From assembly GCA_025358295.1 (NCBI GenBank), contig JANYJY010000069.1:97147-161146 (forward strand): a stretch of DNA of 64,000 bases, read 5' to 3'. Source of the DNA: Gammaproteobacteria bacterium (lineage in GTDB: Bacteria; Pseudomonadota; Gammaproteobacteria; Steroidobacterales; Steroidobacteraceae). Below the pieces are notes generated by a model. It did no database searches, was not told the origin of the DNA, and saw only the letters and a program-made list of their open reading frames with translations. Both the position numbers and the translations under genes were made by a program. Shown here one piece after another: positions 27,532 to 37,115 of this stretch (within the stretch, counting starts at the first letter, position 1; the number at the start of each line of letters is the position of its first letter).

Positions 27532-28576
27532 CCTCGAGCAGCCGGGTCCCGATTTCTTCGCGGCGCCAGCCATTGAGGGCGTGGGAGTCGCTTGTTCCCA
27601 TGGCCAATGCCTTGATCTCACCACGCGGCGCGAGAATTTCCGCGCTAACGTTCAGTTCTGCCGCGCGTGCATCGACGATTTTATTGAGGCGTTCGATCAC
27701 CGCCTTCTGTTCGGGAGTGGGCCGCGCATCCAGAACGGGCGATTGATCCGACACATCGTCGGCCACCCCCTGCAGAGCGGTCAGCAGGTTTGCGGCGAGC
27801 GCGTCGTTCAACGGCGGCGTGCCGCCCTCGGCAACGGCAAAAATCGCGGCGTCGGCGAGTATCCAGGCTCGCGGCAGATCCCGGGTGCGCGCGAGCTTCT
27901 CGCGCCAGACGGCAATGGCCTTGGCGCGCGCGCGCGCTGCGGGCGCGAGCTGCGCGATGCCGCGCAGCCTCACCCATGCTTGCGCGGGATCGGGCTCATA
28001 TAGCTCCCGGTCCTCGAGCGACAGGCAATCCTCCGCAGCCCAATGCTCGCGGCCCAGTTCACGCAGACGCTTGCCAAGAAGGTCCGCAGCCTCGCCCAAA
28101 TACAAAACGTCGTCCGCCGCATAGTCGAGCTGGTCGCGAGTGAGCGGGCGCTTCGACCAGTCGGTGCGGGTCTGGCCTTTGGGCACGGTCACATCCAGCA
28201 GGGTCTTGACGAGTTCGGCGTAGCCGACCTGGGGTTTGAGGCCGATGCAGCCGGCGGCGATTTGCGTGTCGAACACCGGCGTCACGACTCGCTTGGTGGA
28301 CAGGTAAACCGCCTCCAAATCCTGGCGCGCCGCGTGAATGATCTTGCGTGAAGCAGCCGCCGTGAGCGCCGGCATCAGGGGGTCGAGGCTGCTCAACGCC
28401 AAGGTGTCGACGCACCAGATCGTTGCCGCGGCGGCGATCTGCAACAGGCACAGCTTGGGAAAGAACGTGCGCTCGCGCAGGAATTCCGTATCCACGCCGA
28501 TCCACGGCTGCAGTTCCAGCGCCCGCGCCAGCGCCGGCAACTCATCGTCTCGATCGATCCAAATCGCGTCCGGCAT
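27521..28576 (-). CDS. rnd: Ribonuclease D
   Basis: A 351-residue 3'-5' exoribonuclease that trims tRNA precursors. The DEDD catalytic residues are in VDTEFLRERTFFP, HAARQDLEAVY and LDYAADDVLYLGE. One HRDC domain follows (about residues 205-285), and the remaining C-terminus resembles a weaker second helical domain, as in E. coli Rnd. ATG 28576 (MPDAIWIDRDDEL) is used because the longer frame lacks similarity. The mpl gene starts divergently 66 bp away. Confidence 0.93.
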   Translation of the reverse strand: MPDAIWIDRDDELPALARALELQPWIGVDTEFLRERTFFPKLCLLQIAAAATIWCVDTLALSSLDPLMPALTAAASRKIIHAARQDLEAVYLSTKRVVTPVFDTQIAAGCIGLKPQVGYAELVKTLLDVTVPKGQTRTDWSKRPLTRDQLDYAADDVLYLGEAADLLGKRLRELGREHWAAEDCLSLEDRELYEPDPAQAWVRLRGIAQLAPAARARAKAIAVWREKLARTRDLPRAWILADAAIFAVAEGGTPPLNDALAANLLTALQGVADDVSDQSPVLDARPTPEQKAVIERLNKIVDARAAELNVSAEILAPRGEIKALAMGTSDSHALNGWRREEIGTRLLEAIG

Positions 28577-28642
28577 GTGGTTGATCCGCGTGTACAATTT
28601 GAGATCGATTATGACTGAATTGGACGCTGCTGCGACGTGACA

Positions 28643-30007
28643 ATGCATGTACATATCCTGGGAATAGGCGGTACCTTCATGGGCGGGGTGGCGGCTATCG
28701 CCAAGGCCGCGGGGTTTCGCGTCACCGGTTCCGATCTGAACGTGTACCCGCCGATGAGCACTCAGCTCGAGGCGCTCGGCATCGAGCTGATTCAAGGCTA
28801 CGGTCCGCAGCAGCTCAACCTGCGGCCCGACATCGTGGTGGTCGGCAATGCACTGAGCCGCGGCAGTCCGGTCATAGAGGCCATGCTGGATCGAGGCATG
28901 GCCTATACCTCCGGGCCGCTATGGCTGGCCGAGCAGGTGCTGCGCGAGAAGCACGTGATCGCGGTGGCCGGTACTCACGGCAAAACCACCACCACCGCCA
29001 TGTTGTGCTGGATTCTAGAGGATGCGGGGCTTGCGCCCGGCTTTCTTATCGGCGGAGTACCGGGCAATTTCGATACCACGGCGCGCCTGGGAACGGGCCG
29101 CTTCTTCGTCATCGAAGCCGACGAGTACGACACCGCGTTCTTCGATAAGCGCGCGAAATTTGTGCACTACAGGCCGCGGACGGCCGTTCTCAACAATCTG
29201 GAATTCGATCACGCGGATATCTATCCCGACATGGCCGCCATCCGCCGTCAATTCAATCAGCTGCTGCGCACGGTGCCCGGCGCCGGCCGCGTCATCGTCA
29301 ACGGCCAGGATGTCGAATTGGCGACCACCTTGAGTCTGGGGTGCTGGACGCCGCGCGAGACCTTCGGCCTCGACAAGGCGGATTGGACGGCGCGGATCGC
29401 CACGGGGTCGGCGGGGAACCGCTTCGAGGTGCTGTTGCAGGGAACCCGGGTGGCCGAGGTGAACTGGCCGCTGCTGGGCGAGCACAATGTCATGAATGCA
29501 TTGGCGGCCATGGCCGCGGCGCGGCATGCGGGTGTGCCACCCGAGCAGGCAGCTCGGTCGCTGAACGCGTTTCGCGGCGTCAAGCGCCGCATGGAGGTGC
29601 GCGGCGTCATCAATGAGATCACGGTGTATGACGATTTCGCGCATCACCCGACGGCCATCGAAACCACCTTGCGCGGACTGCGCGCACGAGTCGGCGGCGC
29701 GCGCATCGTCGCGGTGCTGGAAGCCCGCTCCAACACGATGAAATTAGGCGTGCATAGCGCGCACCTGGCGCCGGCCTTCGCGCCGGCTGACAAAACTTGG
29801 TTCTTAAACTCGCCTGATCTGGGCTGGGACCTGCGTGGCGCGGTTACCTCGCTCGGCGAGCGGGCGCATTTCGCGGCAAATGTCGACGCCTTGGTGAAGG
29901 GAATTGCCGCGGACAGCCGCCCGGGCGATCACATCGTGGTGATGAGCAATGGCGGCTTCGGCGGCCTGCACGAGAAATTGCTCACCGCATTGCGGGCGCC
30001 GAAGTGA
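28643..30007 (+). CDS. mpl: UDP-N-acetylmuramate:L-alanyl-gamma-D-glutamyl-meso-diaminopimelate ligase
   Basis: A 454-residue Mur-ligase family enzyme that joins recycled tripeptide to UDP-MurNAc in peptidoglycan recycling. MHVHILGIGGTFMGGVAAIA is the Mpl (not MurC) N-terminus, VAGTHGKTTTTAMLCWILE is the ATP site, and VIEADEYDTAFFDKRAKFVHY and YDDFAHHPTAIETTL are family-specific. ATG 28643 matches the start of E. coli Mpl; a GTG two codons upstream is also possible. It overlaps the LON-domain gene by 4 bp. Confidence 0.95.
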   Translation: MHVHILGIGGTFMGGVAAIAKAAGFRVTGSDLNVYPPMSTQLEALGIELIQGYGPQQLNLRPDIVVVGNALSRGSPVIEAMLDRGMAYTSGPLWLAEQVLREKHVIAVAGTHGKTTTTAMLCWILEDAGLAPGFLIGGVPGNFDTTARLGTGRFFVIEADEYDTAFFDKRAKFVHYRPRTAVLNNLEFDHADIYPDMAAIRRQFNQLLRTVPGAGRVIVNGQDVELATTLSLGCWTPRETFGLDKADWTARIATGSAGNRFEVLLQGTRVAEVNWPLLGEHNVMNALAAMAAARHAGVPPEQAARSLNAFRGVKRRMEVRGVINEITVYDDFAHHPTAIETTLRGLRARVGGARIVAVLEARSNTMKLGVHSAHLAPAFAPADKTWFLNSPDLGWDLRGAVTSLGERAHFAANVDALVKGIAADSRPGDHIVVMSNGGFGGLHEKLLTALRAPK

Positions 30008-30582
30008 CTTCGATCGCGTTATTTCCGCTCAATATCGTGCTGTTCCCTGAAGGTCCGCTGCCGCTGCGGATTTTCGAGGCGCGCTACGTCGATATGGTGC
30101 GGCGCTGTATGCGCGAGACCAAAGACTTCGGGGTGGTATTGATTCGCGAAGGCCGGGAAGTAGGCCCGGCTGAAACCTACGATGTCGGAACCCTGGCGAA
30201 GATCGTCGATTTTCACCAGCTGTCGGACGGGCTGCTCGGCTTATCCTGCGTGGGCCACCAGCGTTTTCGCATTCGCACCCGCAGTCGGCAGAGCGATGGT
30301 CTGAATTTGGCCGAAGTCGACTTGCTGCCGGTCGAGCCGACGGTGGCCATACCGCCGCGTCACGTGCGCCTGCCGAAGCTGTTGAAACATGTGCTGCCGC
30401 AACTGGGTGAGGTTTACACGGATATTGAGATGCGCTTGGACGATGCCGCCTGGGTGGGGCACCGGCTCGCAGAAATATTGCCCATTCCGCTCGCGGACAA
30501 ACAATCTTGTCTCGAGCTCGACGATCCGATTCAACGACTCGACGTGCTGGGTCCCTTGGCCATACCGGGGCCCGACGCATAG
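30004..30582 (+). CDS. Solitary LON substrate-binding domain protein
   Basis: 192 residues corresponding to the N-terminal domain of Lon protease without ATPase or protease domains. IALFPLNIVLFPEGPLPLRIFEARYVDMV is the LON domain opening, and KDFGVVLIREGREVG and SCVGHQRFRI continue it. It has no signal peptide. It may bind unfolded or specific proteins; no function is established. The GTG start overlaps the mpl stop. The last 52 bases are antisense to the end of the CPBP gene. Confidence 0.85.
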   Translation: MTSIALFPLNIVLFPEGPLPLRIFEARYVDMVRRCMRETKDFGVVLIREGREVGPAETYDVGTLAKIVDFHQLSDGLLGLSCVGHQRFRIRTRSRQSDGLNLAEVDLLPVEPTVAIPPRHVRLPKLLKHVLPQLGEVYTDIEMRLDDAAWVGHRLAEILPIPLADKQSCLELDDPIQRLDVLGPLAIPGPDA

Positions 30583-31454
30583 GACACCCAGGATGCGCGC
30601 GCCAGCCAGAGCGCGACGGCGATCGCCAATCCCCAGGGCAGCAGCCAGTAGCCCAGCAATCCATCGAAGCGACCCACCCAACCTGAATAGGCCGGCGATT
30701 CGCCGCCCGCGGTGCTTTCCTGCAGCATGCGCAGCACCACGACCCAGCCGGCGTGCAGCCCGATCGCCACTGCGATATTGCCGGTGAGCACCCGCGTCAG
30801 ACTCAGGAGCAATCCGACCACCAACCACGACAGGAAAGAATCGAGTACCAGGGCCGGATGACTCAAGGGTGCGAATGAGCGCTGCAGTAATTCAAAGCCG
30901 CTGCCCCAGCCGATTTGGTCCGCGGGGATTCTGACCTTGGCGAAAAAATGCAGCACGGCGAACAGCGGCGCCGTCAGCAAGGCGGCGGCCCAGGATCCCG
31001 ACTCGCGCTCGATCGCCGCATGCATGGCGCCACGAAACACTGTTTCTTCGATGAGCGCGACGCTGACGCCTGAGCCCACCCCGATGAGGAAAATGCGTGC
31101 AAAGCCCGCGGCCGAGGGAACAAATTCCTGCGCGCCGATGCGCAGATGGGTCATCAGCAGGAACGCCGCGCCCAGGCCGGCGGTGGCCATGCCAATCACG
31201 CCCCACAGCAGGCTCACCTTGAGAAACCGGCGCCAGGGCAGGCCGTAGCCGAAGTCGCGCTTATGCGTGATATGCAGGTGCCGACAGAGCCACGCCAGCA
31301 CGCCGAGCAGCACCAGCATGGCAATGCGGCTCGCGACCCGATGGAAGGGCCACGAGGCAACACTCGAGCTCAGTTCATACGCCGGATAGGCGATCGACGC
31401 GCCGAGCAAGCCTGCGAACAGGATGCAACCCACAAACCATGCAAAGGCTCGCAT
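30531..31454 (-). CDS. CPBP-family intramembrane glutamic protease
   Basis: 307 residues with about eight hydrophobic helices. The Abi/CPBP motif EETVFRGAMHAAI (Glu-Glu-x3-Arg) sits near residue 145, and the second motif region ends in IAVAIGLHAGWVV with the conserved His. These are inner-membrane proteases related to Rce1, often of unknown substrate. It follows hemL on the same strand 3 bp after its stop, so it is probably in the cpxRA-hemL transcription direction. Confidence 0.83.
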   Translation of the reverse strand: MRAFAWFVGCILFAGLLGASIAYPAYELSSSVASWPFHRVASRIAMLVLLGVLAWLCRHLHITHKRDFGYGLPWRRFLKVSLLWGVIGMATAGLGAAFLLMTHLRIGAQEFVPSAAGFARIFLIGVGSGVSVALIEETVFRGAMHAAIERESGSWAAALLTAPLFAVLHFFAKVRIPADQIGWGSGFELLQRSFAPLSHPALVLDSFLSWLVVGLLLSLTRVLTGNIAVAIGLHAGWVVVLRMLQESTAGGESPAYSGWVGRFDGLLGYWLLPWGLAIAVALWLARASWVSYASGPGMAKGPSTSSR

Positions 31455-31457
31455 GGG

Positions 31458-32732
31458 TTACTGCTTCAAGCGCGCGAAGACGCGGCCTGCCGCGGCAAGG
31501 GTGGCGTCGATGTCGGCTGCAGAATGCGCCGCGGACAGGAAACCCGCCTCAAAGGCAGACGGCGCAAAATACATGCCTTCGCCCAACATGCCGTGGAAGA
31601 AGCGCTTGAAGCTTTCCACATCGCAGGCCATCACCTTGGCGTAGCTATCGATGCCGGCTTGGTCCGTGAAGAAGAGGCCGAACATGCCGCAGACATGATT
31701 CGTCGCCAGCGGTATGCCGGCGCTGCGCGCCGCCTCCGCCAGCCCGCGGATCAATACCGTGGTGGCAGCGTCCAGACGCTGATGAAATCCTGGCGCCGAC
31801 ACGAGATCGAGAGTGGTGATGCCGGCGATCATTGCCACCGGGTTGCCGGACAGGGTTCCGGCCTGATAGACGGGTCCCAAGGGCGCCAGACGCTCCATGA
31901 CATCGCGGCGTCCACCGAAGGCGCCGACCGGCATGCCGCCGCCGATGATTTTGCCCAGAGTGGTCAGATCGGGACGCACGCCGTACAGCGCCTGAGCGCC
32001 GCCCAAGGCCACGCGAAATCCCGTCATCACTTCATCGAGAATCAGGAGGGCGCCACTGCGATCGCATTCGCGGCGCAATGTGTCGAGAAAGCCCGGCGCG
32101 GGCGGAACGCAATTCATATTGCCGGCGACGGGTTCGACGATCACGCAGGCGACCTGCTCGCCGATTTGCCGGAACACCTCGCGTACCTGCTCGGCGTCGT
32201 TGAAGCTCAGGGTCACAGTGTGGTTGGCGAGCGCCTTCGGCACGCCGGGCGAGGTGGGAATGCCAAGGGTCAAGGCACCGGAACCGGCCTTGATCAGCAG
32301 GGAATCCGAATGTCCGTGATAGCAGCCCTCGAATTTCACGATGGTGTCGCGCCCGGTGAAGCCGCGCGCCAGGCGAATGGCGCTCATGGTCGCTTCCGTT
32401 CCCGAGCTGACGAAGCGCACCATTTCCATGGACGGTACGAGCCGGACGACGCGCCGGGCGAGTTCGGTTTCGAGTTCGGTCGGCGCGCCGAACGACAGGC
32501 CGTCGGCAGCCACGTCTTGCACTGCCTTGATGACATCCGGGTGCGCGTGCCCGAGGATCATGGGACCCCAGGACCCGACGTAATCGATGAAACGGCGTCC
32601 GTCGGCGGCGATGGTGTGGGCGCCGGACGCTTTCTTGAAAAAAATCGGCTCGCCGCCGACTCCACGAAAGGCCCGAACGGGCGAATTGACGCCGCCCGGT
32701 ATGAATTGACAGGCTTCTTGGTACAGGCTCAT
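31458..32732 (-). CDS. hemL: Glutamate-1-semialdehyde 2,1-aminomutase
   Basis: A 424-residue PLP enzyme that forms 5-aminolevulinate in the C5 heme pathway. The opening is [38 protein letters not shown] and [13 protein letters not shown] bind the cofactor phosphate, [13 protein letters not shown] carries the Asp, and [19 protein letters not shown] contains the Schiff-base Lys. It lies 9 bp downstream of the cpxA-like stop on the same strand. Confidence 0.97.
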   Translation of the reverse strand: MSLYQEACQFIPGGVNSPVRAFRGVGGEPIFFKKASGAHTIAADGRRFIDYVGSWGPMILGHAHPDVIKAVQDVAADGLSFGAPTELETELARRVVRLVPSMEMVRFVSSGTEATMSAIRLARGFTGRDTIVKFEGCYHGHSDSLLIKAGSGALTLGIPTSPGVPKALANHTVTLSFNDAEQVREVFRQIGEQVACVIVEPVAGNMNCVPPAPGFLDTLRRECDRSGALLILDEVMTGFRVALGGAQALYGVRPDLTTLGKIIGGGMPVGAFGGRRDVMERLAPLGPVYQAGTLSGNPVAMIAGITTLDLVSAPGFHQRLDAATTVLIRGLAEAARSAGIPLATNHVCGMFGLFFTDQAGIDSYAKVMACDVESFKRFFHGMLGEGMYFAPSAFEAGFLSAAHSAADIDATLAAAGRVFARLKQ

Positions 32733-32741
32733 GAAGCGACT

Positions 32742-34118
32742 CTAAACAGCGAGGGCGTCCGGGGGCAAGCGGAGTCGCACTTCCAGGCCGCCGCCAAGGC
32801 CACTGGTCGCTGTCGCCGAGCCGCCATGCGCCTTCATCACCTGAGCGGTGATGGCGAGACCGATGCCTTCGCCTCCGGTGTCGCGGTCGCGGGATTCGGC
32901 GACTCGATAGAACGGCTCGAATATGCGCTCCAGTTCCGCGCTGGGTACGCCTGGTCCTGAATCTTTCACCACGATCGACACGCCGGCCTCGGTTCGCGTG
33001 ACCGACACCTCGACGACGGCATCGCGCGGGCTGTAGCGCACGGCGTTGCGCAATACATTCTCGATGGCGCTGCGTAGCAACTCGCGACTGCCGATGACGT
33101 CGGCGTTGGTCGCGCCCTGCAGTTGTACCCGGCTTTTCTTGGCGGCCGCTTCGAAGTTGGCGTCGCGCACCACTTCGTCGATCACCTCATCGAGATCGAA
33201 CGATTCGCGTACGAAGGGAGTATCGGTGCCATGCAGGCGTGCGAGCTTCAAGACCTGGCTGATCAGCGCGTCGAGACGTTCGATCTCCCGCTCCATTCGA
33301 TCGAGCTGCCGGGCAATGTCGGCGGGCGGCTGGCGCGCCAGACCCAAGGCGACGCGCATTCGCGCCAGCGGCGAACGCAGTTCGTGGGAAATGTCGCGCA
33401 GCAGCTGTGTGACGGCGCTGCGATTGGCCCGCAGCCGGTCCGCCATAGCGTCGAAATCGCGCGCCAACACGGCGACTTCGTCCCGGCGTCCCTCGAGACC
33501 GGCGCTGACGCGAACATCGAGATTTTCCGATGCGAGTGCGCGGGCGCCTGCTTGAATGCGGCGTATGGGTGCGCTCAGGTGCTGCGCCAGCCACCAGCTG
33601 GTCAGGGTGCTCACGACCAGCGCGATGCAGAGAATCGCCAGCGAAATTTCCGGCAGGCTCAACGCGCCGAAGATGCTGGGACGCCGCGGCACCAGCAGCA
33701 CGGTATAGGCCGCGCCATCGGCGCCGACGATCTGCGGCGCGGGCCGCCCGGGGCGAAAATTTCCCGGCGGCATGCTGAAGCCTTGCGGACCATTCTCGTC
33801 ACGATTGAAAAATTCCATGCGCCGCGTGGCGCCTTCGGAGAGGCGCCTGCCGAGGATATCCGCGCCGCCCGGACCAATGATGTAGAGATCGCGGCCGCCA
33901 AAGGAATTCTTGTTGGCATCCAGCCACTGCGTCAGCGCGCCGATGCCGCCGTGCGCCAAAACCTCGGACGCTTGTAGGGCGGCGGCAGGCCGCCGTTGCA
34001 ATTCGGGCGACTCATACTCGTGCGCGGTGATGCTGAAGGTGACGGCCATGCTGCCACCGACGATCAGTGCCATGGCGACCCAGAACAGCATGAAAATCCG
34101 CAAGAACAGGCTATGCAT
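32742..34118 (-). CDS. cpxA: CpxA-like envelope-stress sensor histidine kinase
   Basis: 458 residues from ATG 34118: a first membrane helix (LFLRIFMLFWVAMALIVGG), a periplasmic sensor of about 130 residues, a second helix (about 150-175), HAMP, then HisKA with DISHELRSPLARMRVALG (phospho-His) and HATPase with NAVRYSPRD, DSGPGV and GGEGIGLAI. Similarity to CpxA is in HAMP-HisKA and context. It overlaps the response regulator stop by 8 bp. A CpxP/Spy-like gene is divergent from the regulator, as in the Cpx system. Confidence 0.85.
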   Translation of the reverse strand: MHSLFLRIFMLFWVAMALIVGGSMAVTFSITAHEYESPELQRRPAAALQASEVLAHGGIGALTQWLDANKNSFGGRDLYIIGPGGADILGRRLSEGATRRMEFFNRDENGPQGFSMPPGNFRPGRPAPQIVGADGAAYTVLLVPRRPSIFGALSLPEISLAILCIALVVSTLTSWWLAQHLSAPIRRIQAGARALASENLDVRVSAGLEGRRDEVAVLARDFDAMADRLRANRSAVTQLLRDISHELRSPLARMRVALGLARQPPADIARQLDRMEREIERLDALISQVLKLARLHGTDTPFVRESFDLDEVIDEVVRDANFEAAAKKSRVQLQGATNADVIGSRELLRSAIENVLRNAVRYSPRDAVVEVSVTRTEAGVSIVVKDSGPGVPSAELERIFEPFYRVAESRDRDTGGEGIGLAITAQVMKAHGGSATATSGLGGGLEVRLRLPPDALAV

Positions 34119-34830
34119 GAGCCCGCGTAAGGGTGTAGCCGGAACCGCGCACGTTCTTGATTTCGGGATTGTCACCCGGCTCCAGCTCGAGCTTGCGGCG
34201 CAAATTGCTGATGTGGGTGTCGATGCTCCGGTCGTATGCGACGAGTTTCCGGCCGAGCGCCTGTTCGGTCATGGCGTCGCGCGAGATCACCTGGCCCGCG
34301 GAGCGCATGAGCAGCTCGAGCACGCGAAACTCGGCGCCGGTCAGCGGCACGCTTCTCTGGGCGACATGCACCAGATGAGTTCCGGTGTTCAGGGTGATGG
34401 GGCCGACGCTGAGTTCGTCGGCCGCGGAGCCCTTGGCGGAGCGGTTGTTGGCGCGACGCAGAATGGCGCGAATGCGTGCCACCAATTCGCGTGGATTGAA
34501 CGGCTTGCTCAGATAGTCGTCGGCGCCGAGTTCCAAGCCGACGATGCGGTCGATGTCATCGCCGCGCGCCGTGAGCATCAAGATCGGCGTCTGGTAGGAC
34601 GCGCCCAATTTGCGCAACACGTCGAATCCGCCGACGCTCGGCAGCATCACGTCGAGAATCAGGATCTCATAGGCGTTCGCCTGCAGTTCCTGCAGTGCGT
34701 CGCCGCCGTCGTGAACACTGTGCACCTCGAAGTGTTCCGCCTCCAAGTACTCGGTGAGCATTTGGCACAGCTCACGATCGTCATCGACCAGCAGCACTCG
34801 CCCCTCGGCCGGTATGTTGGAGAGCGTCAT
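34111..34830 (-). CDS. cpxR: CpxR-like OmpR-family response regulator
   Basis: 239 residues. Receiver: RVLLVDDDRELCQML, phospho-Asp in ILILDVMLP, Thr/Ser and Lys in MLTARGD and YLSKPFNP. The winged-helix DNA-binding domain ends with RSIDTHISNLRRKLE and KNVRGSGYTL. ATG 34830 is preferred; 13 further codons are open upstream. It should respond to misfolded envelope proteins with the kinase downstream. I saw no clear GTAAA-N5-GTAAA CpxR box in the 159 bp to the divergent gene. Confidence 0.87.
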   Translation of the reverse strand: MTLSNIPAEGRVLLVDDDRELCQMLTEYLEAEHFEVHSVHDGGDALQELQANAYEILILDVMLPSVGGFDVLRKLGASYQTPILMLTARGDDIDRIVGLELGADDYLSKPFNPRELVARIRAILRRANNRSAKGSAADELSVGPITLNTGTHLVHVAQRSVPLTGAEFRVLELLMRSAGQVISRDAMTEQALGRKLVAYDRSIDTHISNLRRKLELEPGDNPEIKNVRGSGYTLTRAHA

Positions 34831-34989
34831 AGTCAGGCATTGTCGCGCATAGTCGGTGGCCATCGACACCCCCGCTGCGCGAATTCACAATTCTTAACAG
34901 ATCGTTGCGCTTTCGACGACACTTGTTTGCACGGCCGCGGCCTAGGATGTCGACGTCCAAATCCTATTCACAGCATTGGAGCCAGGAAC

Positions 34990-35484
34990 ATGAAATCGAT
35001 GCGCAATTTGCTGACGGCGTCGCTGTTGACGGCGGTGACCATGGTCGCAGCCGCTGCCGACACGACAACTCCACCGCCACCGCCGCCCGGAGCGCACGGC
35101 TGGCATCACCGCGGCGGACCGGAGCACCTGCTCGGCAAGCTGGGATTGAGCGACGCGCAGAAACAGCAGGTCAAGGCCATCATGACCGCCGCGCAGCCGC
35201 AGATGCAAAGCCTGCACGAGCAGATGCGCGCCAACATGCTGAAGCTGCAGCAGACCCAGCCGTCGGATCCGAATTACGCCGGCATCGTGGCCGCGACCAG
35301 CCAGACGCATGGCTCGCTGTCCGCGCAGATGATGTCGCAGCACTCGGATGTGCGCGCCCAGGTGTTCAAGGTGCTGACGCCGGCGCAGCAGGGTCAGCTC
35401 GCCGCGCTCGAGGCGCAGATGGCGACGCGCCGGCACGGCGAACACTCAGCGTTGGGCGGCGCTGATGCCGTCTTTCTTCAGTAG
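34990..35484 (+). CDS. CpxP/Spy-like periplasmic chaperone
   Basis: 164 residues: a signal peptide (MKSMRNLLTASLLTAVTMVAAAA), a Pro-rich linker (six prolines) with HGWHHRGG, and a helical domain with two LTxxQ-type repeats, LGLSDAQKQQVKAI and LTPAQQGQLAAL. It is Met- and Gln-rich. Proteins of this family bind unfolded proteins in the periplasm, and CpxP dampens CpxA. Placement divergent from cpxRA supports the CpxP role. The last 39 bases overlap the convergent TraB/GumN gene. The His-rich stretch after the linker could bind metal. Confidence 0.82.
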   Translation: MKSMRNLLTASLLTAVTMVAAAADTTTPPPPPPGAHGWHHRGGPEHLLGKLGLSDAQKQQVKAIMTAAQPQMQSLHEQMRANMLKLQQTQPSDPNYAGIVAATSQTHGSLSAQMMSQHSDVRAQVFKVLTPAQQGQLAALEAQMATRRHGEHSALGGADAVFLQ

Positions 35485-36327
35485 ATCGATGACGCTGCCC
35501 TGACCGACCAAGTGGCCGGTGCCGACGATCACCAGATAGTTCTTGTCGTCATTAAGCAAGGCTTCGATCTTCGGCACCCACTTGCGGTTGCGCGCGCCGA
35601 GTACGGATTGGTACAGGCGCGAATCGCGGCCGAATTCGGACTTCATCTGGGTCTCGAACCACGGCGTATCGCCGCGCTGCCAGGCGCGGACCATGGAGTC
35701 CACGTCCTTCGGCAGGTCATGCGCCTGTTCCAGGCTCGTGAGCAGGTAGTCCGCCTGTGTATCCAGCGGCATGTTCTGGAACAACGAGATTTGATCGTGC
35801 ACGGTCTCGAGGCCCGCGACGCTCTTGCCGTCCTTCTGTGCCTTATCCATAAAATACATCTCGACACCGGACTCCGGCCGGAAGCCGAGTTGCGATAACT
35901 GCAACTGCGAGATGGCCTCGGCCGCGAACCAAGGCGCAAATTGATCGAACAGTGAGAGTTCGACCCCGACCTCGCGCGCCAAGGTGGCGGCGCGCCCGTA
36001 GCGCGTTGCGCCCAGGACGTCGGTCAGGGTTTTGCCGTCGCTCAAAGTGGCGCTGGCCAGCATTTCCCCCTGCACTTGTTCCGAACTCATCTCTTCCAGA
36101 TTCACTTCCATGAGCAGGGCTTTGGAATTGGCATAGGCCTCGAGCACCACCGGCGCCAGTGGGTAGTCGGCGGGGCGCAGGACGTGGATGGAGCCGAGCA
36201 AGTAGACTGTGTTGTGCTTGCCGTGCAATTCCCACAGCGAATGCAGCGATCCGTCGGCGCGGACGCTGACGCATAGCATCAAGGCGCATAGCGCGAGGCT
36301 CAAACGGGAACAGAGGCTGCGTTGCAC
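35446..36327 (-). CDS. TraB/GumN family protein
   Basis: 293 residues. After a signal peptide (SLALCALMLCVSVRA) comes SLWELHGKHNTVYLLGSIHVL, the first GX2H-type motif of the TraB/GumN (PF01963) family. YLVIVGTGHLVGQGSVIDLLKK forms the C-terminal counterpart with the second conserved His. Members are thought to be metal-dependent proteases or haem/redox-related; no substrate is known. The GTG at 36327 is the only start that puts the signal peptide at the front, and it has no clear Shine-Dalgarno. It lies 20 bp downstream of cpdA. Confidence 0.8.
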   Translation of the reverse strand: MQRSLCSRLSLALCALMLCVSVRADGSLHSLWELHGKHNTVYLLGSIHVLRPADYPLAPVVLEAYANSKALLMEVNLEEMSSEQVQGEMLASATLSDGKTLTDVLGATRYGRAATLAREVGVELSLFDQFAPWFAAEAISQLQLSQLGFRPESGVEMYFMDKAQKDGKSVAGLETVHDQISLFQNMPLDTQADYLLTSLEQAHDLPKDVDSMVRAWQRGDTPWFETQMKSEFGRDSRLYQSVLGARNRKWVPKIEALLNDDKNYLVIVGTGHLVGQGSVIDLLKKDGISAAQR

Positions 36328-36347
36328 GGGTTTGGGGCAGCTGGAAT

Positions 36348-37115
36348 CTAGCGTACGGCTGTCTGCTGCAGCGGCAGCGATTCGATCCAATGGACAGCAG
36401 TGTCGATGCGTCCGTCGGCCTGCAAATCGAATGTTCGATAGGCGGGCGGGCGCGAGTCGACCGCATAGCGATCGCTCTTGGGCAGAAATTGCGCGCCCGT
36501 CGAGGGCGTGGCGAACAGGCGAACATCGCCGCGCCGGCCGTCGTACACCTGGTGCACGTGGCCCCACACCACAGCGCGGACGTTGCTGTGTGAGTCGATG
36601 ACGCGCCAAAATGCCTCGGGCTCGGCCAGACCCACGGTGTCCAGCCAGCGGCTGCCCATCACGATGGGGTGATGATGCAGGCACACCATGGCGTGTTTGG
36701 GCGAGCTGCCCAGCGCGTCGTCCAGGCGCGCGAGTTCAGCCGGTGTCAGGCGGCCGCCGACGTGGCCCGGATCGTAGCTATCGAGCATGACGAACTGCCA
36801 GTCCTGCGTTGCATGCGTGCCGCAAATCTGGAACGGCGCGCCCTGCAGTTCCCGGCGCATGGCGTCGGGTTCATCGTGATTGCCGGGAATGCATAGCACC
36901 GGTTTCTGCAGGTTGCCGAAGAAGCTGCGAAAACGCAGATAACCCGAGCTGTCATCCTGCACCAGATCGCCCGTGACCAGCACGGCGGCGTAGTCGGGCA
37001 TGCGGGCAAACGCGTCGTCGAGCACCGCGCTCAAACTGGAATCCGTCTCCACGCCGCGCAAGCGGCCGGTCGCGCTGCCATACAGGTGTGGGTCGGTTAT
37101 TTGAAGAATATGCAT
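36348..37115 (-). CDS. cpdA: 3',5'-cyclic-AMP phosphodiesterase
   Basis: A 255-residue calcineurin-like metallophosphoesterase. The motifs ITDPHLYG, TGDLVQD, IPGNHDE, CLHHHP and VWGHVHQVYDG supply the two-metal site in the order and spacing of CpdA. It lowers cAMP by hydrolysis and so tunes CRP-dependent transcription. A CRP gene is not in the window. Confidence 0.92.
   Translation of the reverse strand: MHILQITDPHLYGSATGRLRGVETDSSLSAVLDDAFARMPDYAAVLVTGDLVQDDSSGYLRFRSFFGNLQKPVLCIPGNHDEPDAMRRELQGAPFQICGTHATQDWQFVMLDSYDPGHVGGRLTPAELARLDDALGSSPKHAMVCLHHHPIVMGSRWLDTVGLAEPEAFWRVIDSHSNVRAVVWGHVHQVYDGRRGDVRLFATPSTGAQFLPKSDRYAVDSRPPAYRTFDLQADGRIDTAVHWIESLPLQQTAVR

Noticed and set aside
31146..32960. 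A 604-codon open frame on the plus strand across the CPBP gene, hemL and cpxA
   Set aside because: It is antisense to well-identified genes, and the product is low-complexity Gly/Ala/His/Arg without domains.
34933..34942. GGCCGCGGCC palindrome between cpxR and the CpxP-like gene as a CpxR site
   Set aside because: It does not resemble the GTAAA direct repeat of CpxR boxes, and such GC palindromes are expected by chance in this DNA.
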